A stretch of DNA of 64,000 nt from JBCCBV01 sp039033855 (lineage in GTDB: Bacteria; Planctomycetota; Phycisphaerae; Phycisphaerales; Phycisphaeraceae). Each line of letters opens with the position of its first letter. The stretch's first letter is position 1. The position numbers and the translations under genes are program-made. The stretch covers positions 62,001-126,000 of the forward strand of contig JBCCBV010000001.1 in NCBI GenBank assembly GCA_039033855.1, in the 5' to 3' direction. Of the stretch, positions 51,378 through 63,999 are shown piece by piece. Below the pieces are notes generated by a model. That model did no database searches. It saw only the letters and a program-made list of their open reading frames with translations, and was not told the origin of the DNA.

Positions 51378-53621
51378 ATGACCCTCCGTCGACGATTCTT
51401 GGTCTTGTTGCTCGCCGCGTCGCTGGCGCCGCTGGTGGTGCTGCGGGCCGTCGAGCTGTTCGCCTTCAACCGCCTCAGCGGCGACGTGGTCGACAACGCC
51501 CGGCAGGCCCTGGTCGAACGCACCCGCCGCGAACTCACCCTGAGCCTCGAAGGGTTCCGTTCGGAACTCGAGCGCGAGTCTCAGGTCGCCGAGCTCTTGG
51601 TCCAACTCCAACGCAACGCCATTGAAACCCGCCTGGCCCAAATCGCCGACCGGCAAGGCATCACGCCCACCGACGAAGACGCCGCGCCCGAGCCCATCGT
51701 CAACAATGTGCCCGTCTATCAAGCCCAAGACTTCGCGGGCCCCAGCCCCCGCGCGCCGGGCGTCGTGCTTTCGGCACAACACGGCCGTCTCGAACCGACG
51801 AGCGCCAACCGCCTGGCCGACCCCGGCGCCGCCGTGCCGACGCCCACCCGCGTCAGCTTCCTGGCCCAGTTGACCGCCTTCTATCGCGAACCCGGCCCCG
51901 ACGCCCTGCGTGTCGCCGAAGCCATGGCCGACCTGGTCCACGAGCTCGCCCCGCTGCGCGAGCAGCTCTCCGACTACATCCTCTGGCAATACGCGGCCTT
52001 TACCGACGGCGTCATGGTCAGCTACCCCGGCGCCGGTTTCGGTAACGCCGCGTCCGAGGGCTTCGACCCCACGCTGCGCCCCTGGTACCGGATCATCAGC
52101 AGCCCGGGCGCGCTGGCCTGGTCGACCCCGACCGTCGACGTGCCGACCGGGCGCGTCGTCTTTACCGTGAGCGCGGGCTTGGCCTGGCCCGACGGCAGCT
52201 TGGCCGGGGTCACGGCGATCGACATCCCCGCCGCGCTCGCCCTGGATAAACGAAGAATTTCCGCCAGTTGGGGCGCCGAGGCCCGGCTGCTGCTGATCGA
52301 CCTGCAACCGCTGTCCGCTTGGCAAAACGCGGCCGACGCACGCCAAGGCGACGCCCTGCTGCCCATCGTGGTCATGGACGCCGACCGCGAACGCATCCGC
52401 CCCGGCCCGCTTCAGGTGCGCGACCCTCTCGCCGTCGCAAGAAGGATCCGCGGCCAAAGCGACGGCGTGTTCGAGGCCATGTTCGGCCAAACCCGGGCCG
52501 TCGTCGGCTTTGCCCGCCTCTCGGACGACCCGGGCCGCAACAACGGCAACACCTACCTGCTGGTCGCTGCGCCGACCGACTTCATCGCCGCGCCCATCGA
52601 CTCGTTCGCCGAATCGGTCGAGCAAACCTCCTGGGGCCTCGCGGCGGGCACCGGCGTGGTGATGCTGCTCATCGCGCTGCTGTCGGTGTTCGCGGCGCTG
52701 CGCACCTCGCGCACCGTGGCCCGGCCGATCCAAGACGTCGCCGGCGCCGCCCGCGCCCTGGCCGACGGCGACTTCGACGCCCGCGCCACCGTGCGGTCGC
52801 GCTCGCGCGAGGTGCGCGAACTCCAAAACGCCTTCCACGACCTCGGCCCCAAGCTCGAAGACCGCCTGCGCGTTCGGCAAGCACTCAACGTCGCCATGGA
52901 GGTCCAGCGCAGCCTGCTGCCCAGCGAAACGCCCGACTGGCCCGATATCGACGTCGCCGGCGAAAGCGCCTATTGCGACGAGACCGGCGGCGACTACTAC
53001 GACTTCCTCGAGATGTCCGAGCTCGACCACCGCCGCACCGCCGTGGTCATCGGCGACGTCACCGGGCACGGCGTCGCGGCCGCGCTGCTCATGGCCACCG
53101 CACGCGGCATCCTCCGCTCGCGCGCCGGGCACCCCGGCTCACTCGCCGACCTGTTCGACGACATGAACCAACACCTCTGCGGCCCCGACACCGGCGGCCG
53201 GTTCATGACCCTGTTTTTCCTGATGATCGAGCACGCGCCGCTGCGGCTGCGCTTCCTCTCGGCCGGGCACGACCCCGCGCTTCTCTACTGGCCGGACGAA
53301 GACCGATTCGAAACGCTCGAAGGCCGTGACATCCCCCTGGGCATCGAGCCGGGCTGGAACTTCCGAGAACTTGCCTACCCCGGCGACCCGACCGGCGCCG
53401 TGGCCCTGCTCGCCACCGACGGCGTGTGGGAGGCCTTCAACCCACGCGGCGAAATGTATGGCAAAGACCGCATGATGGGCGTGGTCCGCAAGCACGGCCG
53501 CGAACCCGCACGGCAGATCCTGAAGGCCATCCGAGAAGACGTCCAGGCCTTCGCCGACGGGCTCCCCTCGCGCGACGACATCACGCTGGTCGTCCTGCGC
53601 TTCGGCGAACCAGAGCGATAA
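51378..53621 (+). CDS. membrane-bound SpoIIE/PP2C-type serine phosphatase with sensor domain
   Basis: 747 residues. A first helix (FLVLLLAASLAPLVVLRAVELF) and a ~390-residue periplasmic region resembling a double Cache sensor (FDPTLRPWYRI ... WSTPTVD ... VFTVSAGLA) lead to a second helix at ~418-440. A HAMP domain (ARPIQDVAGAARALADGDFDARATV) follows, then a PP2C/SpoIIE domain with GGDYYDF, IGDVTGHGVAAALLMATARG, TDGVWEAFN and DDITLVV metal-site motifs. Such proteins dephosphorylate anti-sigma antagonists or other partners. No partner-switching genes (STAS, HATPase anti-sigma) are adjacent. Convergent with the coiled-coil gene. Confidence 0.9.
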   Translation: MTLRRRFLVLLLAASLAPLVVLRAVELFAFNRLSGDVVDNARQALVERTRRELTLSLEGFRSELERESQVAELLVQLQRNAIETRLAQIADRQGITPTDEDAAPEPIVNNVPVYQAQDFAGPSPRAPGVVLSAQHGRLEPTSANRLADPGAAVPTPTRVSFLAQLTAFYREPGPDALRVAEAMADLVHELAPLREQLSDYILWQYAAFTDGVMVSYPGAGFGNAASEGFDPTLRPWYRIISSPGALAWSTPTVDVPTGRVVFTVSAGLAWPDGSLAGVTAIDIPAALALDKRRISASWGAEARLLLIDLQPLSAWQNAADARQGDALLPIVVMDADRERIRPGPLQVRDPLAVARRIRGQSDGVFEAMFGQTRAVVGFARLSDDPGRNNGNTYLLVAAPTDFIAAPIDSFAESVEQTSWGLAAGTGVVMLLIALLSVFAALRTSRTVARPIQDVAGAARALADGDFDARATVRSRSREVRELQNAFHDLGPKLEDRLRVRQALNVAMEVQRSLLPSETPDWPDIDVAGESAYCDETGGDYYDFLEMSELDHRRTAVVIGDVTGHGVAAALLMATARGILRSRAGHPGSLADLFDDMNQHLCGPDTGGRFMTLFFLMIEHAPLRLRFLSAGHDPALLYWPDEDRFETLEGRDIPLGIEPGWNFRELAYPGDPTGAVALLATDGVWEAFNPRGEMYGKDRMMGVVRKHGREPARQILKAIREDVQAFADGLPSRDDITLVVLRFGEPER

Positions 53622-53670
53622 AGGCTCAGAGGGAACGTATGTGGAATCTGATTCTTGGCGGCCGACAAAC

Positions 53671-54438
53671 TCAGCCCGCTTGGAACGGGTTGGCGTCGAT
53701 CGCCTGACTCGGCGCCACGCCGCCTGCGGGCTCGGCCCCGGGCTCTTGCGGAACCTCAGGCGCCTCGACTTCCAGCTCCGCGGTCAGATCGACCAACTCG
53801 GGCGTGTCTTCGACCACGCCGCCGTTGCCAGCGGGGGCCTCGACTGCCGGGCTCGATTCAACGGACGCTGGCGGGTCTACGGCCCCCTCCGGCGCATCTA
53901 GCACTTGGTTGAGCGCCTGCGCGGCTTGGGCCGCCTGATCGACCATCTCAAGAAGACCATCGCCATCGCGCTGCGCTTCCGTGGGCGGCGTGGTCGCCGG
54001 TGCCTGCGTCTCGGTCGCTCCCCCGACCGCTTCTGCCGATGCGTCGGCAGCGGCCGCAAGACCCACGGACGGAAGCGACTCGACAGGCTCAGCCGAATCA
54101 ACCGGCTCGGGGTGGCCTGCAACCGCTTGGTGCGTAACCTCCGACGATGCTTCGGAACTCGCCAACGTTGGCGCCGGCATGTTCTCCGCAGGCGCCGTCG
54201 CCAAGCCCAGCGCATCGCTCAGCACCGGGTCTTCGGCCAAGGCCTGCCGTAGCGCCTCGCCACGTCCTTGGCGGTAACGCTCCACCTCGGCCGCGGTGGC
54301 TTCGACCTGCTGACACAGCGCGTCGAGCGCGGCCTGCTCTTGGGCGAGCTTGGCCTCGAGCGCTTCGCCGCCGGCGTCGTACTGCGTGAGCGCCGCGTCG
54401 AGCCGTTGGCCGGGCGTGAGGTTGGGGTCTGCGTTCAT
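53671..54438 (-). CDS. acidic coiled-coil protein, unknown function
   Basis: 255 residues. The first ~75 residues form a predicted coiled coil (LDAALTQYDAGGEALEAKLAQEQAALDALCQQVEATAAEVERYRQGRG). The rest is disordered, rich in Ala, Glu and Pro, with repeated PEPVDSAEPVES-like acidic blocks, and ends ANPFQAG. No signal peptide or membrane segment. ATG 54438 is preceded by AGGA at 7 nt. Downstream of glutamine synthetase on the same strand with a 175-bp gap and no visible terminator; a functional link is unproven. Confidence 0.6.
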   Translation of the reverse strand: MNADPNLTPGQRLDAALTQYDAGGEALEAKLAQEQAALDALCQQVEATAAEVERYRQGRGEALRQALAEDPVLSDALGLATAPAENMPAPTLASSEASSEVTHQAVAGHPEPVDSAEPVESLPSVGLAAAADASAEAVGGATETQAPATTPPTEAQRDGDGLLEMVDQAAQAAQALNQVLDAPEGAVDPPASVESSPAVEAPAGNGGVVEDTPELVDLTAELEVEAPEVPQEPGAEPAGGVAPSQAIDANPFQAG

Positions 54439-54613
54439 GGGGCGTCCTCGCGGGCTCTCAAGCAGGCGGACGCGCTGCCTGGAGAAACCCACCGACTCAT
54501 CGTCGCGCTGGGCGCCGTCGCTTCAGCCAAGGCACGAACGCGCTGCTGCGCCGCCGATAAGCAACGTGCTTACCGCCCCTAAGCCAACCACATCGCCACA
54601 CCGCAGGGCAGAC

Positions 54614-56026
54614 TTACACGTTGAAGTACAGGCTGAACTCGTAGGGGTGCGGGCGTCGGTCGATTTCCATGACCTCGGTTACCCGCTTGTAGCGGACCCA
54701 GCCTTCGACCATTTCGCGCGAAAACACGTTGCCGCGGAACAAGAACTCGTGGTCGGCCTCCAAAGCCTCGAGCGCTTCTTCCAAGCTGCGGGGGGCCGAC
54801 GCCAGCGACCCCAGTTGCTCGGGCGTCAGGCGGTCGAAGCCCTGGTCCACCGGCTCGCCGGGGTCGAGCCCGCGTTCGATGCCGTCGAGCGCCGCCATCA
54901 AGATCGCCGAGAAGCAAAGGTAAGGATTGACCGCGGCGTCCGGGCACCGCAACTCAAGCCGGCGCGACCCGGGGCTCTGGTTGTAAACGGGCACACGTAC
55001 GGCGGCCTCGCGGTTGCGCGACGAATAACAGAACCGTGTCGGCGCCTCGTACCCCGGCGTAAGCCGCTTGTACGAGTTGGTCGTGGGGTTGGTGAACGCG
55101 CACAGCGCACGGCCGTGGTGCAGGATTCCCCCGAGCGCCGCCATCGCCAGGTCCGAAAGCCCGGCGTACCGACGACCGGCGAACAGGTTCTCCGCGCCGC
55201 GCCAGAGCGAAAAGTGCGTGTGCATGCCCGAGCCGTTGTCGCCCCAAAGCGGCTTGGGCATGAACGTGGCCGCCAGCCCGTGCTGCGCCGCCGTCTGCCG
55301 GATGGCGTACCGGGCGGTCATGCACGCGTCGGCCATGGCCAGCAAGTCGCGGTGCATCAGGTCGATTTCGCACTGACCGGCGGTGGCGACCTCGTGGTGA
55401 TGGCTCTCGCAATCGACGCCCATCGTGGCCAGGGCCGTGGTCATGGCGTTACGCAAATCATGCAGGCTGTCTTGCGGCGCGCACGGGAAACGCCCCTCGT
55501 GCGGCGGCGCCTGCTGACCCAGGTTGCCGGGGCCGCGGTCGCCACGACGCCAGACCGCTTCGGGCGAATCCACCTCGTAATGCGCCGCGCCCATCGACTG
55601 GTCGAAGCTCGCACGGCCGAACACAAAGAACTCGAGCTCCGGGCCGAACGACGCCGACTCCGCCACGCCCGAATCCACCAGCAGACGCTCGGCTTTGCGG
55701 GCCACCGAACGCGGGTCGCGGCTGTAGGTCTTGCGCGTCACCGGGTCTTTGACGTCACAGATCAGCGCCAGCGTCGGCTGGGCGCAGAACGGGTCGAGCA
55801 CCGCGGTCTCCGCTGCAGGCACGATGAGCATGTCGCGCTCGTTGATGTCGGCCCAGCCGCGGATCGTCGAGCCATCGAACCCAAAGCCGTGCTCGAACGC
55901 GCTCTCGGTGATCTGCGACGCCGCGTACGTGCAGTGCTGCCAGACCCCGGGGAAATCGAGAAAGCGGCAATCGACAAACGCGATCCGCTCCTGCTTGATC
56001 CGCTGCACAACCTGCTTGGGGTTCAT
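54614..56026 (-). CDS. glnA: type I glutamine synthetase
   Basis: 470 residues, the size of GSI. It makes glutamine from glutamate, ammonia and ATP as a dodecamer. Motifs: FDGSTIRGWADINERDM, GPELEFFVF, NGSGMHTHFSLWRG, NPTTNSYKRLTPGYEAPTRFCYSSRNREAAVRVP. The adenylylation region reads DQGFDRL where E. coli has DKNLYDL, so the modified Tyr is replaced by Asp. Adenylyltransferase control is therefore unlikely. ATG 56026 has GGAG at 8 nt. Divergent from the hybrid kinase. The neighbouring minus-strand gene is not a known PII protein. Confidence 0.94.
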   Translation of the reverse strand: MNPKQVVQRIKQERIAFVDCRFLDFPGVWQHCTYAASQITESAFEHGFGFDGSTIRGWADINERDMLIVPAAETAVLDPFCAQPTLALICDVKDPVTRKTYSRDPRSVARKAERLLVDSGVAESASFGPELEFFVFGRASFDQSMGAAHYEVDSPEAVWRRGDRGPGNLGQQAPPHEGRFPCAPQDSLHDLRNAMTTALATMGVDCESHHHEVATAGQCEIDLMHRDLLAMADACMTARYAIRQTAAQHGLAATFMPKPLWGDNGSGMHTHFSLWRGAENLFAGRRYAGLSDLAMAALGGILHHGRALCAFTNPTTNSYKRLTPGYEAPTRFCYSSRNREAAVRVPVYNQSPGSRRLELRCPDAAVNPYLCFSAILMAALDGIERGLDPGEPVDQGFDRLTPEQLGSLASAPRSLEEALEALEADHEFLFRGNVFSREMVEGWVRYKRVTEVMEIDRRPHPYEFSLYFNV

Positions 56027-56065
56027 GGCGCCCGCTCCGTGGGTTTGGCGTTATCCGGACCACCG

Positions 56066-56071
56066 AGTCTA
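56066..56071 (-). promoter_or_regulatory. candidate glnA -10 element
   Basis: TAGACT on the minus strand, about 40 nt before the ATG, leaving a ~33-nt leader that includes GGAG. No clear -35, so a weak call. Confidence 0.35.
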
Positions 56072-56196
56072 GCCCAAGGCTACCCAAGGTCGCGATAAGC
56101 CCCACGACCTGCGACGGACGTAAGGGTCGTCCCTGAACGGGTTCAGCGGTCGCGTGCAAGGGTCGATGGCCCTTGCGTCCGCACCCCGAGCCGCCC

Positions 56197-60138
<3,942 letters not shown>

Positions 60139-60186
60139 CGACCGCGGCCCCGGGCTCGTTGCCGACGGCGCGCCGCGGTCCGCCGC

Positions 60187-60756
60187 CTACTTGCCCAGCC
60201 GGCCCGCCAGCCGCATCCCCCACCAACGCGACGACGCCGGGCCCGGCCCCGTGGCCGACATCGACGCATACTCCGCACGCTCAACCGTCACCACCGACTC
60301 CGGGGCGACCCGGTGGATGTGCGACAACAGCCCCGGCAACGCCCGCCTACGCACCACCGCAAAGGCGATCTCCACCGGCCCGTCCCGCCCGGCACCCTCC
60401 ACCCGCGTCACCCGGTAGCCCGCGTCGCGCAACGCGGCCGAAAGGCTCGCGTCGGCGTCCCGATGGATCACCCGCACCAGCCGCACGCCCAGCGCCAGCC
60501 GACGTTCGATCGACATGCCCAGCAGGTTGCCGCTGGCGAAGCCCCCCGCGTAGGCCACCAGCGCCACCGGGTGGGTGATGTAGCCGATCAGGCCCCCCAC
60601 GGCCAACGCCCAGATCAACACCTCGAAGAACCCCAGCCCCGCGGCGCGCCACCGCCAGCCGGCGATCACAAAGATCATCCGCACCGTCCCCAGCGACACG
60701 TCGCCGATCCGGGCCACGAAGATCAGCAGCGGGATGTACCAGGGCAGGTCCGCCAT
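60187..60756 (-). CDS. DUF2179/UPF0316-type membrane protein
   Basis: 189 residues. Three N-terminal membrane helices (IPLLIFVARIGDVSLGTVRMIFVIAG; LGFFEVLIWALAVGGLIGYI; ALVAYAGGFASGNLLGMSIE) match the UPF0316 fold. A cytoplasmic ~100-residue region with alternating beta strands (ADASLSAALRDAGYRVTRVEGAGRDGPVEIAFAVVRRRALPGLLSHI) is the DUF2179 ligand-like domain. Function unknown. Convergent with the hybrid kinase and divergent from the prepilin-type gene. Confidence 0.85.
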   Translation of the reverse strand: MADLPWYIPLLIFVARIGDVSLGTVRMIFVIAGWRWRAAGLGFFEVLIWALAVGGLIGYITHPVALVAYAGGFASGNLLGMSIERRLALGVRLVRVIHRDADASLSAALRDAGYRVTRVEGAGRDGPVEIAFAVVRRRALPGLLSHIHRVAPESVVTVERAEYASMSATGPGPASSRWWGMRLAGRLGK

Positions 60757-60803
60757 GGCCGGAGTTTGCCACGGGAGGCGTACGGTGTCGCGGCCCGGAA
60801 TTG

Positions 60804-60832
60804 TTGCGAATGAGAATCAGTCTCAATACAAT
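60804..60832 (+). promoter_or_regulatory. promoter of the prepilin-type gene with a Fur-like box in its spacer
   Basis: TTGCGA (60804-60809), 17-bp spacer, TACAAT (60827-60832). The spacer holds TGAGAATCAGTCTCA (60811-60825), a near-palindrome resembling the 7-1-7 Fur consensus (first half TGAGAAT differs from TGATAAT at one base). A ~32-nt leader with GGAG precedes the TTG start. Confidence 0.6.
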
Positions 60833-60870
60833 CCGCGCGACCCAATTTCATCCGCCTCCGGAGAACCGCC

Positions 60871-61731
60871 TTGCCCCATCCCCGTTCCCCCAAACCACGC
60901 CGCTTCCGCCCCGGCTTCACCCTGATCGAACTCCTGGTGGTCATCGCCATCATCGCCCTGCTGATCGGCATCCTGTTGCCGGTGCTCGGCGCCGCCCGCG
61001 TCGCCGCCCGCGACAGCGTCAGCCTTTCCAACGTCCGGCAGATCGGCTCCATCGCGATGCTGAACTTCACCATCGATCACGACAGCCAATACCCCTGGCA
61101 TTCGTCCAACCTCCCCAGCGCTAACCGGCCGCACGGCAACAAGCCGCGGTGGGTCGACTATGTATTCCCGTTTATCGAGAACACCGCCGTCTTCCAGAAC
61201 CCCCACATCGACCTGTCCGACCCCGTGCTCAGCCGTAAGTTCTGGCACGAAACCAGCAGCACCCCCGCGCTACGCGCCGCCGAGCAACCGGCCGTCGACT
61301 ACACCCCTACGGCCTTGCCCGAACCGGCCGGCGGGTTCACCCCGTGGGGCGGCTACGGCTACAACTATCAATATCTCGGGAACGTTAGACAAAGCGTTCA
61401 GTTTCGCGCGTCCGATGCCGACGTCGTAGCCCCGTCTTCAACCCTCGTGCTCGCCGACACGCAGGGCCAGGGCTCCGACCCCACCGAGGGCGTCTATGTC
61501 ATTGACCCGCCCCTCGAATCTTTGCGCACCTCGGGCGACGGTGCCTATTACCACGGATCGAACCCCGACGACCGCTCAGCTCCCGTCGCACGCGGCACAG
61601 ACACCACCGAGGCCGCATTCGCTGACGGCCACGGTGAGTCCATGGCCCCTGCCGAGCTCGACGACCTCGACGCAGACCGCGTGGTCGACAACGGGCTTTG
61701 GAACGGCCGGGGCGATCCCGACGTGCAATAG
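60871..61731 (+). CDS. prepilin-type N-terminal cleavage protein (planctomycete pseudopilin family)
   Basis: 286 residues. A basic leader RSPKPRRFRPG is cut by prepilin peptidase before FTLIELLVVIAIIALLIGILLPVLGAARVAAR, the class III signal with Glu5. The exported part ends with an H-X9-DG-like layout (YYHGSNPDD ... EAAFADGHGES), as in the large family of planctomycete secreted pseudopilin-like proteins of unknown role. The start is TTG 60871 with GGAG 7 nt upstream. The promoter carries a Fur-like box, so iron control is possible. Monocistronic. Confidence 0.88.
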   Translation: MPHPRSPKPRRFRPGFTLIELLVVIAIIALLIGILLPVLGAARVAARDSVSLSNVRQIGSIAMLNFTIDHDSQYPWHSSNLPSANRPHGNKPRWVDYVFPFIENTAVFQNPHIDLSDPVLSRKFWHETSSTPALRAAEQPAVDYTPTALPEPAGGFTPWGGYGYNYQYLGNVRQSVQFRASDADVVAPSSTLVLADTQGQGSDPTEGVYVIDPPLESLRTSGDGAYYHGSNPDDRSAPVARGTDTTEAAFADGHGESMAPAELDDLDADRVVDNGLWNGRGDPDVQ

Positions 61732-61760
61732 CCGCGAAGCCGTCTTGGCCAGCCGCGCAC

Positions 61761-61800
61761 AAAAAACCGGCCGACGCTTGAGAGCGCCGACCGGTCGGTT
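61761..61800 (-). terminator. intrinsic terminator, mainly for the PEP-CTERM gene
   Basis: AACCGGCCG (61765-61773) pairs with CGGTCGGTT (61792-61800), 9 bp with one G-T, with an inner CGCT-TGAG-AGCG hairpin. On the minus strand it is followed by T6. It can also stop the + strand gene ending at 61731. Confidence 0.75.
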
Positions 61801-61832
61801 CTAACTATCTAGATGATCCCCCGAAGCCGTAC

Positions 61833-62600
61833 TTAGCGACGGCGACGCAGCATCACCGGAGCCGCCAAGCCCAGCAGCGCCAGCGAGGCGGGCTCGGGCA
61901 CCGGCGTGGTGTTCACCAGCACGAAGCTGTTGTCCGACAGCTGGTAAGCGTTCTGCCCGATGTTGGGGTCGGCGGGGAACGGACCCGCGTCGTTACTGCC
62001 GATGAACTCGCCCGAGCGGAACGCGTTGCCCGAGTTCAGGTAGCTGGCGACGAACGTGAACGAGTCGCCGGCCGTCAACCCGATGTCCGACAGGTTGAAC
62101 GACACGTTGAACGTTGCGTCGTTCGGGTCGCGGGTTCCGTCGGTGCTGACCGCGGCCACAAAGCCGAAGTTGTTGGGGTCGTTCACGATGTCAAAAATCC
62201 CCGAGAAACCGGTGTCGATCGTGAGGCCGAAGTCGGCTTCGAAACCCGTGGCGAACCCCAGGTCCGACAGCTCGCCGCCGAAGCCCGTGCCGCTCAGCCC
62301 GGCCCGGCCGGGGTCGCCCGTGTCGGACAACGCGCTGGTGTTGGCGATGCCGCCGGCCACCGAATCGATGTAGACCGCCGTGAAGTCAAAGTGGCCGCCG
62401 GTGCCACGGGTCAGGGTCATGTTGGCCGTGCCGTCGGGCAGGGTCGTCACGGCCATGCTGCCAGGGCCGATGACCCCGCCGAAGCCGCTGTTGCCGTTGC
62501 CGGCCACGCTGCCCGAACCGTTGATCGTCGCGATCTGAGCCTGGGCGACGCCGCCCACAAGGCCCGCAAGGCCCATCGCCAAACACGCATGCATTTTCAT
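61833..62600 (-). CDS. PEP-CTERM sorting domain protein
   Basis: 255 residues. Signal peptide MKMHACLAMGLAGLVGGVAQAQ, then a Gly/Asn-rich beta ectodomain (GSGSVAGNGNSGFGG), and a C-terminal signal TPVPEPASLALLGLAAPVMLRRRR that ends at the stop. Expected to be exported and cut by the exosortase at 14226, then anchored or released at the surface. ATG 62600 has GGAGG five bases upstream (a second ATG six bases on is possible). Monocistronic, with a T6 terminator and a 307-bp upstream region containing a palindrome. Confidence 0.88.
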   Translation of the reverse strand: MKMHACLAMGLAGLVGGVAQAQIATINGSGSVAGNGNSGFGGVIGPGSMAVTTLPDGTANMTLTRGTGGHFDFTAVYIDSVAGGIANTSALSDTGDPGRAGLSGTGFGGELSDLGFATGFEADFGLTIDTGFSGIFDIVNDPNNFGFVAAVSTDGTRDPNDATFNVSFNLSDIGLTAGDSFTFVASYLNSGNAFRSGEFIGSNDAGPFPADPNIGQNAYQLSDNSFVLVNTTPVPEPASLALLGLAAPVMLRRRR

Positions 62601-62907
62601 GACATCCTCCAGGGTGAATCGCTCGTAGACCCAAATCGCCGAGCGGTGAACCAAAAATCTGACTCCCCGACCGAGGAACCTCGAACCGGGCCGAAAAGAC
62701 TCTCACGGGCTGGTAAAACAGTTCACCAAATTGACCTGCTAAGAATCTTCGCAAACATTACAACGCTAATGTTCAAGATGTGTGAGGATTGCTCGTCGGA
62801 CGCCAAAATCGTGCCCAATGCTCGCCCGCATCCGAAAACCGACCGGGGAAGCCGTCATTTTGACACACCGGGCAGGAACCCGACCCGCGCGGCGGCCAAA
62901 TCTTGGG
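62601..62907. other. 307-bp intergenic region upstream of the second PEP-CTERM gene
   Basis: More AT-rich than its surroundings. Holds the palindrome at 62754-62773 and a TTGACC (62731-62736) that could be a + strand -35. No ORF or RNA gene that I can support. Confidence 0.5.
62754..62773. promoter_or_regulatory. candidate operator palindrome
   Basis: AACATTA-N6-TAATGTT: perfect 7-bp arms, AT-rich in a GC-rich background, 154 bp upstream of the PEP-CTERM start. The binding factor is unknown. Confidence 0.5.
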
Positions 62908-63999
62908 TTACCCCTCCCCCAGAAACGCATGGGCGAAGGTCACCGCCATCGCGCCGTCGCCCACCGCCGCCGCCACCCGCTTGACCGAGCCGCTGCGCAC
63001 GTCCCCCACCGCGAAGATGCCCGGCCGGGTCGTCTCTAAAAAGTGCGGCTCACGCTCCGGCGCCTCCCCGAAACGCCGCCAATGCGCCGCGAACTCCGGG
63101 TGACGTTTGGCGTCCTGCCCCGTCGCCACGAAGCCCTTTTCGTCCAGCCCGCAGCAGCCTTGCAGCCACGCCGTCTGCGGCACCGCGCCGATCATCGCGA
63201 AGATCGCCGCGCAGCAGACCTTACGCTCGCTCCCGTCCGCTCCGCGGATCAGCACGTGCTCGAGCACGTCGCCGCCGTGCAGGCAGCTGACCTCCGACTC
63301 GGTCACGACCTCGATGTTCGGCTCGGTCACGATCCGGCGGATCAAGTAGTCCGACATGGTCTCGTGAAGACCGGAACGTCGCACCACCAGGCACACCTTC
63401 GAGGCGTGCTGGCTGAGGAAGATCGCCGCCTGACCCGCTGAGTTCCCGCCGCCCACCACCGCCACGGGGGCGTCGGTGCAATGCACGGCTTCCAGGTGGC
63501 CCGCCGCGTAATACAGCCCGACCCCCTCAAATCGGTCGCAGTTCTCGGCCTCGAGCTTCCGGTACCGGGCGCCGGTCGCCAGGATGACCGCCCTGGCCTG
63601 TATCACCTGGCCGTCGGTCAAGGTCAACGTCTTGGTGGCGCCTTCGCACTGGATGGATTCCACCCCAACCGGGCTGCACATCGTCGCCCCAAACTTGCGC
63701 GCCTGCATCACACCCTGCCGCGCCAGCTCGTTGCCGCTGATGCCGGTGGTGAAGCCGAGGTAGTTCTCGATACGGCTCGAGGTCGCCGCCTGCCCGCCCG
63801 GCGCGGTGGCGTCGAGCACCACGGTCTCCAGCCCCTCGCTGGCCCCGTACACCGCCGCCGCCAGGCCGCCAGGCCCCGCGCCCACTACGACGACGTCGTA
63901 CGGCTCGGTCTTGAGCTGCGGAGCCAAACCCATGCAGCGGGCGATGTCCGCGACGTTCGGGTTGCGGTGCACCTCACCCTGCTTGATCAGCAGCGGCAA
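62908..63999 (-). CDS. thioredoxin-reductase-like FAD oxidoreductase (partial, 5' end outside)
   Basis: 363 residues of a protein whose start lies beyond the right edge. The first ~30 residues (PLLIKQGEVHRNPNVADIARCMGL) look like the end of an extra N-terminal domain. The FAD motif VVVGAGPGGLAAAVYGASEGL, GGQAATSSRIENYLGF, ATGARYRKL, the NAD motif VAVVGGGNSAGQAA and C-terminal FAD motif GIFAVGDVRSGSVKRVAAAVGDGA follow in TrxR order. The redox CxxC is absent: the segment before VAVVGGG reads YYAAGHLEAVHC. This matches the branch of TrxR-like proteins carrying N-terminal cyclic-nucleotide or regulatory domains, so it is probably not a thioredoxin reductase. Confidence 0.85.
   Translation of the reverse strand: MPLLIKQGEVHRNPNVADIARCMGLAPQLKTEPYDVVVVGAGPGGLAAAVYGASEGLETVVLDATAPGGQAATSSRIENYLGFTTGISGNELARQGVMQARKFGATMCSPVGVESIQCEGATKTLTLTDGQVIQARAVILATGARYRKLEAENCDRFEGVGLYYAAGHLEAVHCTDAPVAVVGGGNSAGQAAIFLSQHASKVCLVVRRSGLHETMSDYLIRRIVTEPNIEVVTESEVSCLHGGDVLEHVLIRGADGSERKVCCAAIFAMIGAVPQTAWLQGCCGLDEKGFVATGQDAKRHPEFAAHWRRFGEAPEREPHFLETTRPGIFAVGDVRSGSVKRVAAAVGDGAMAVTFAHAFLGEG

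Noticed and set aside
62640..62740. tRNA-like GGTTCGAGG on the minus strand
   Set aside because: A TpsiC-like string is present, but no acceptor, D or anticodon stems can be built around it.
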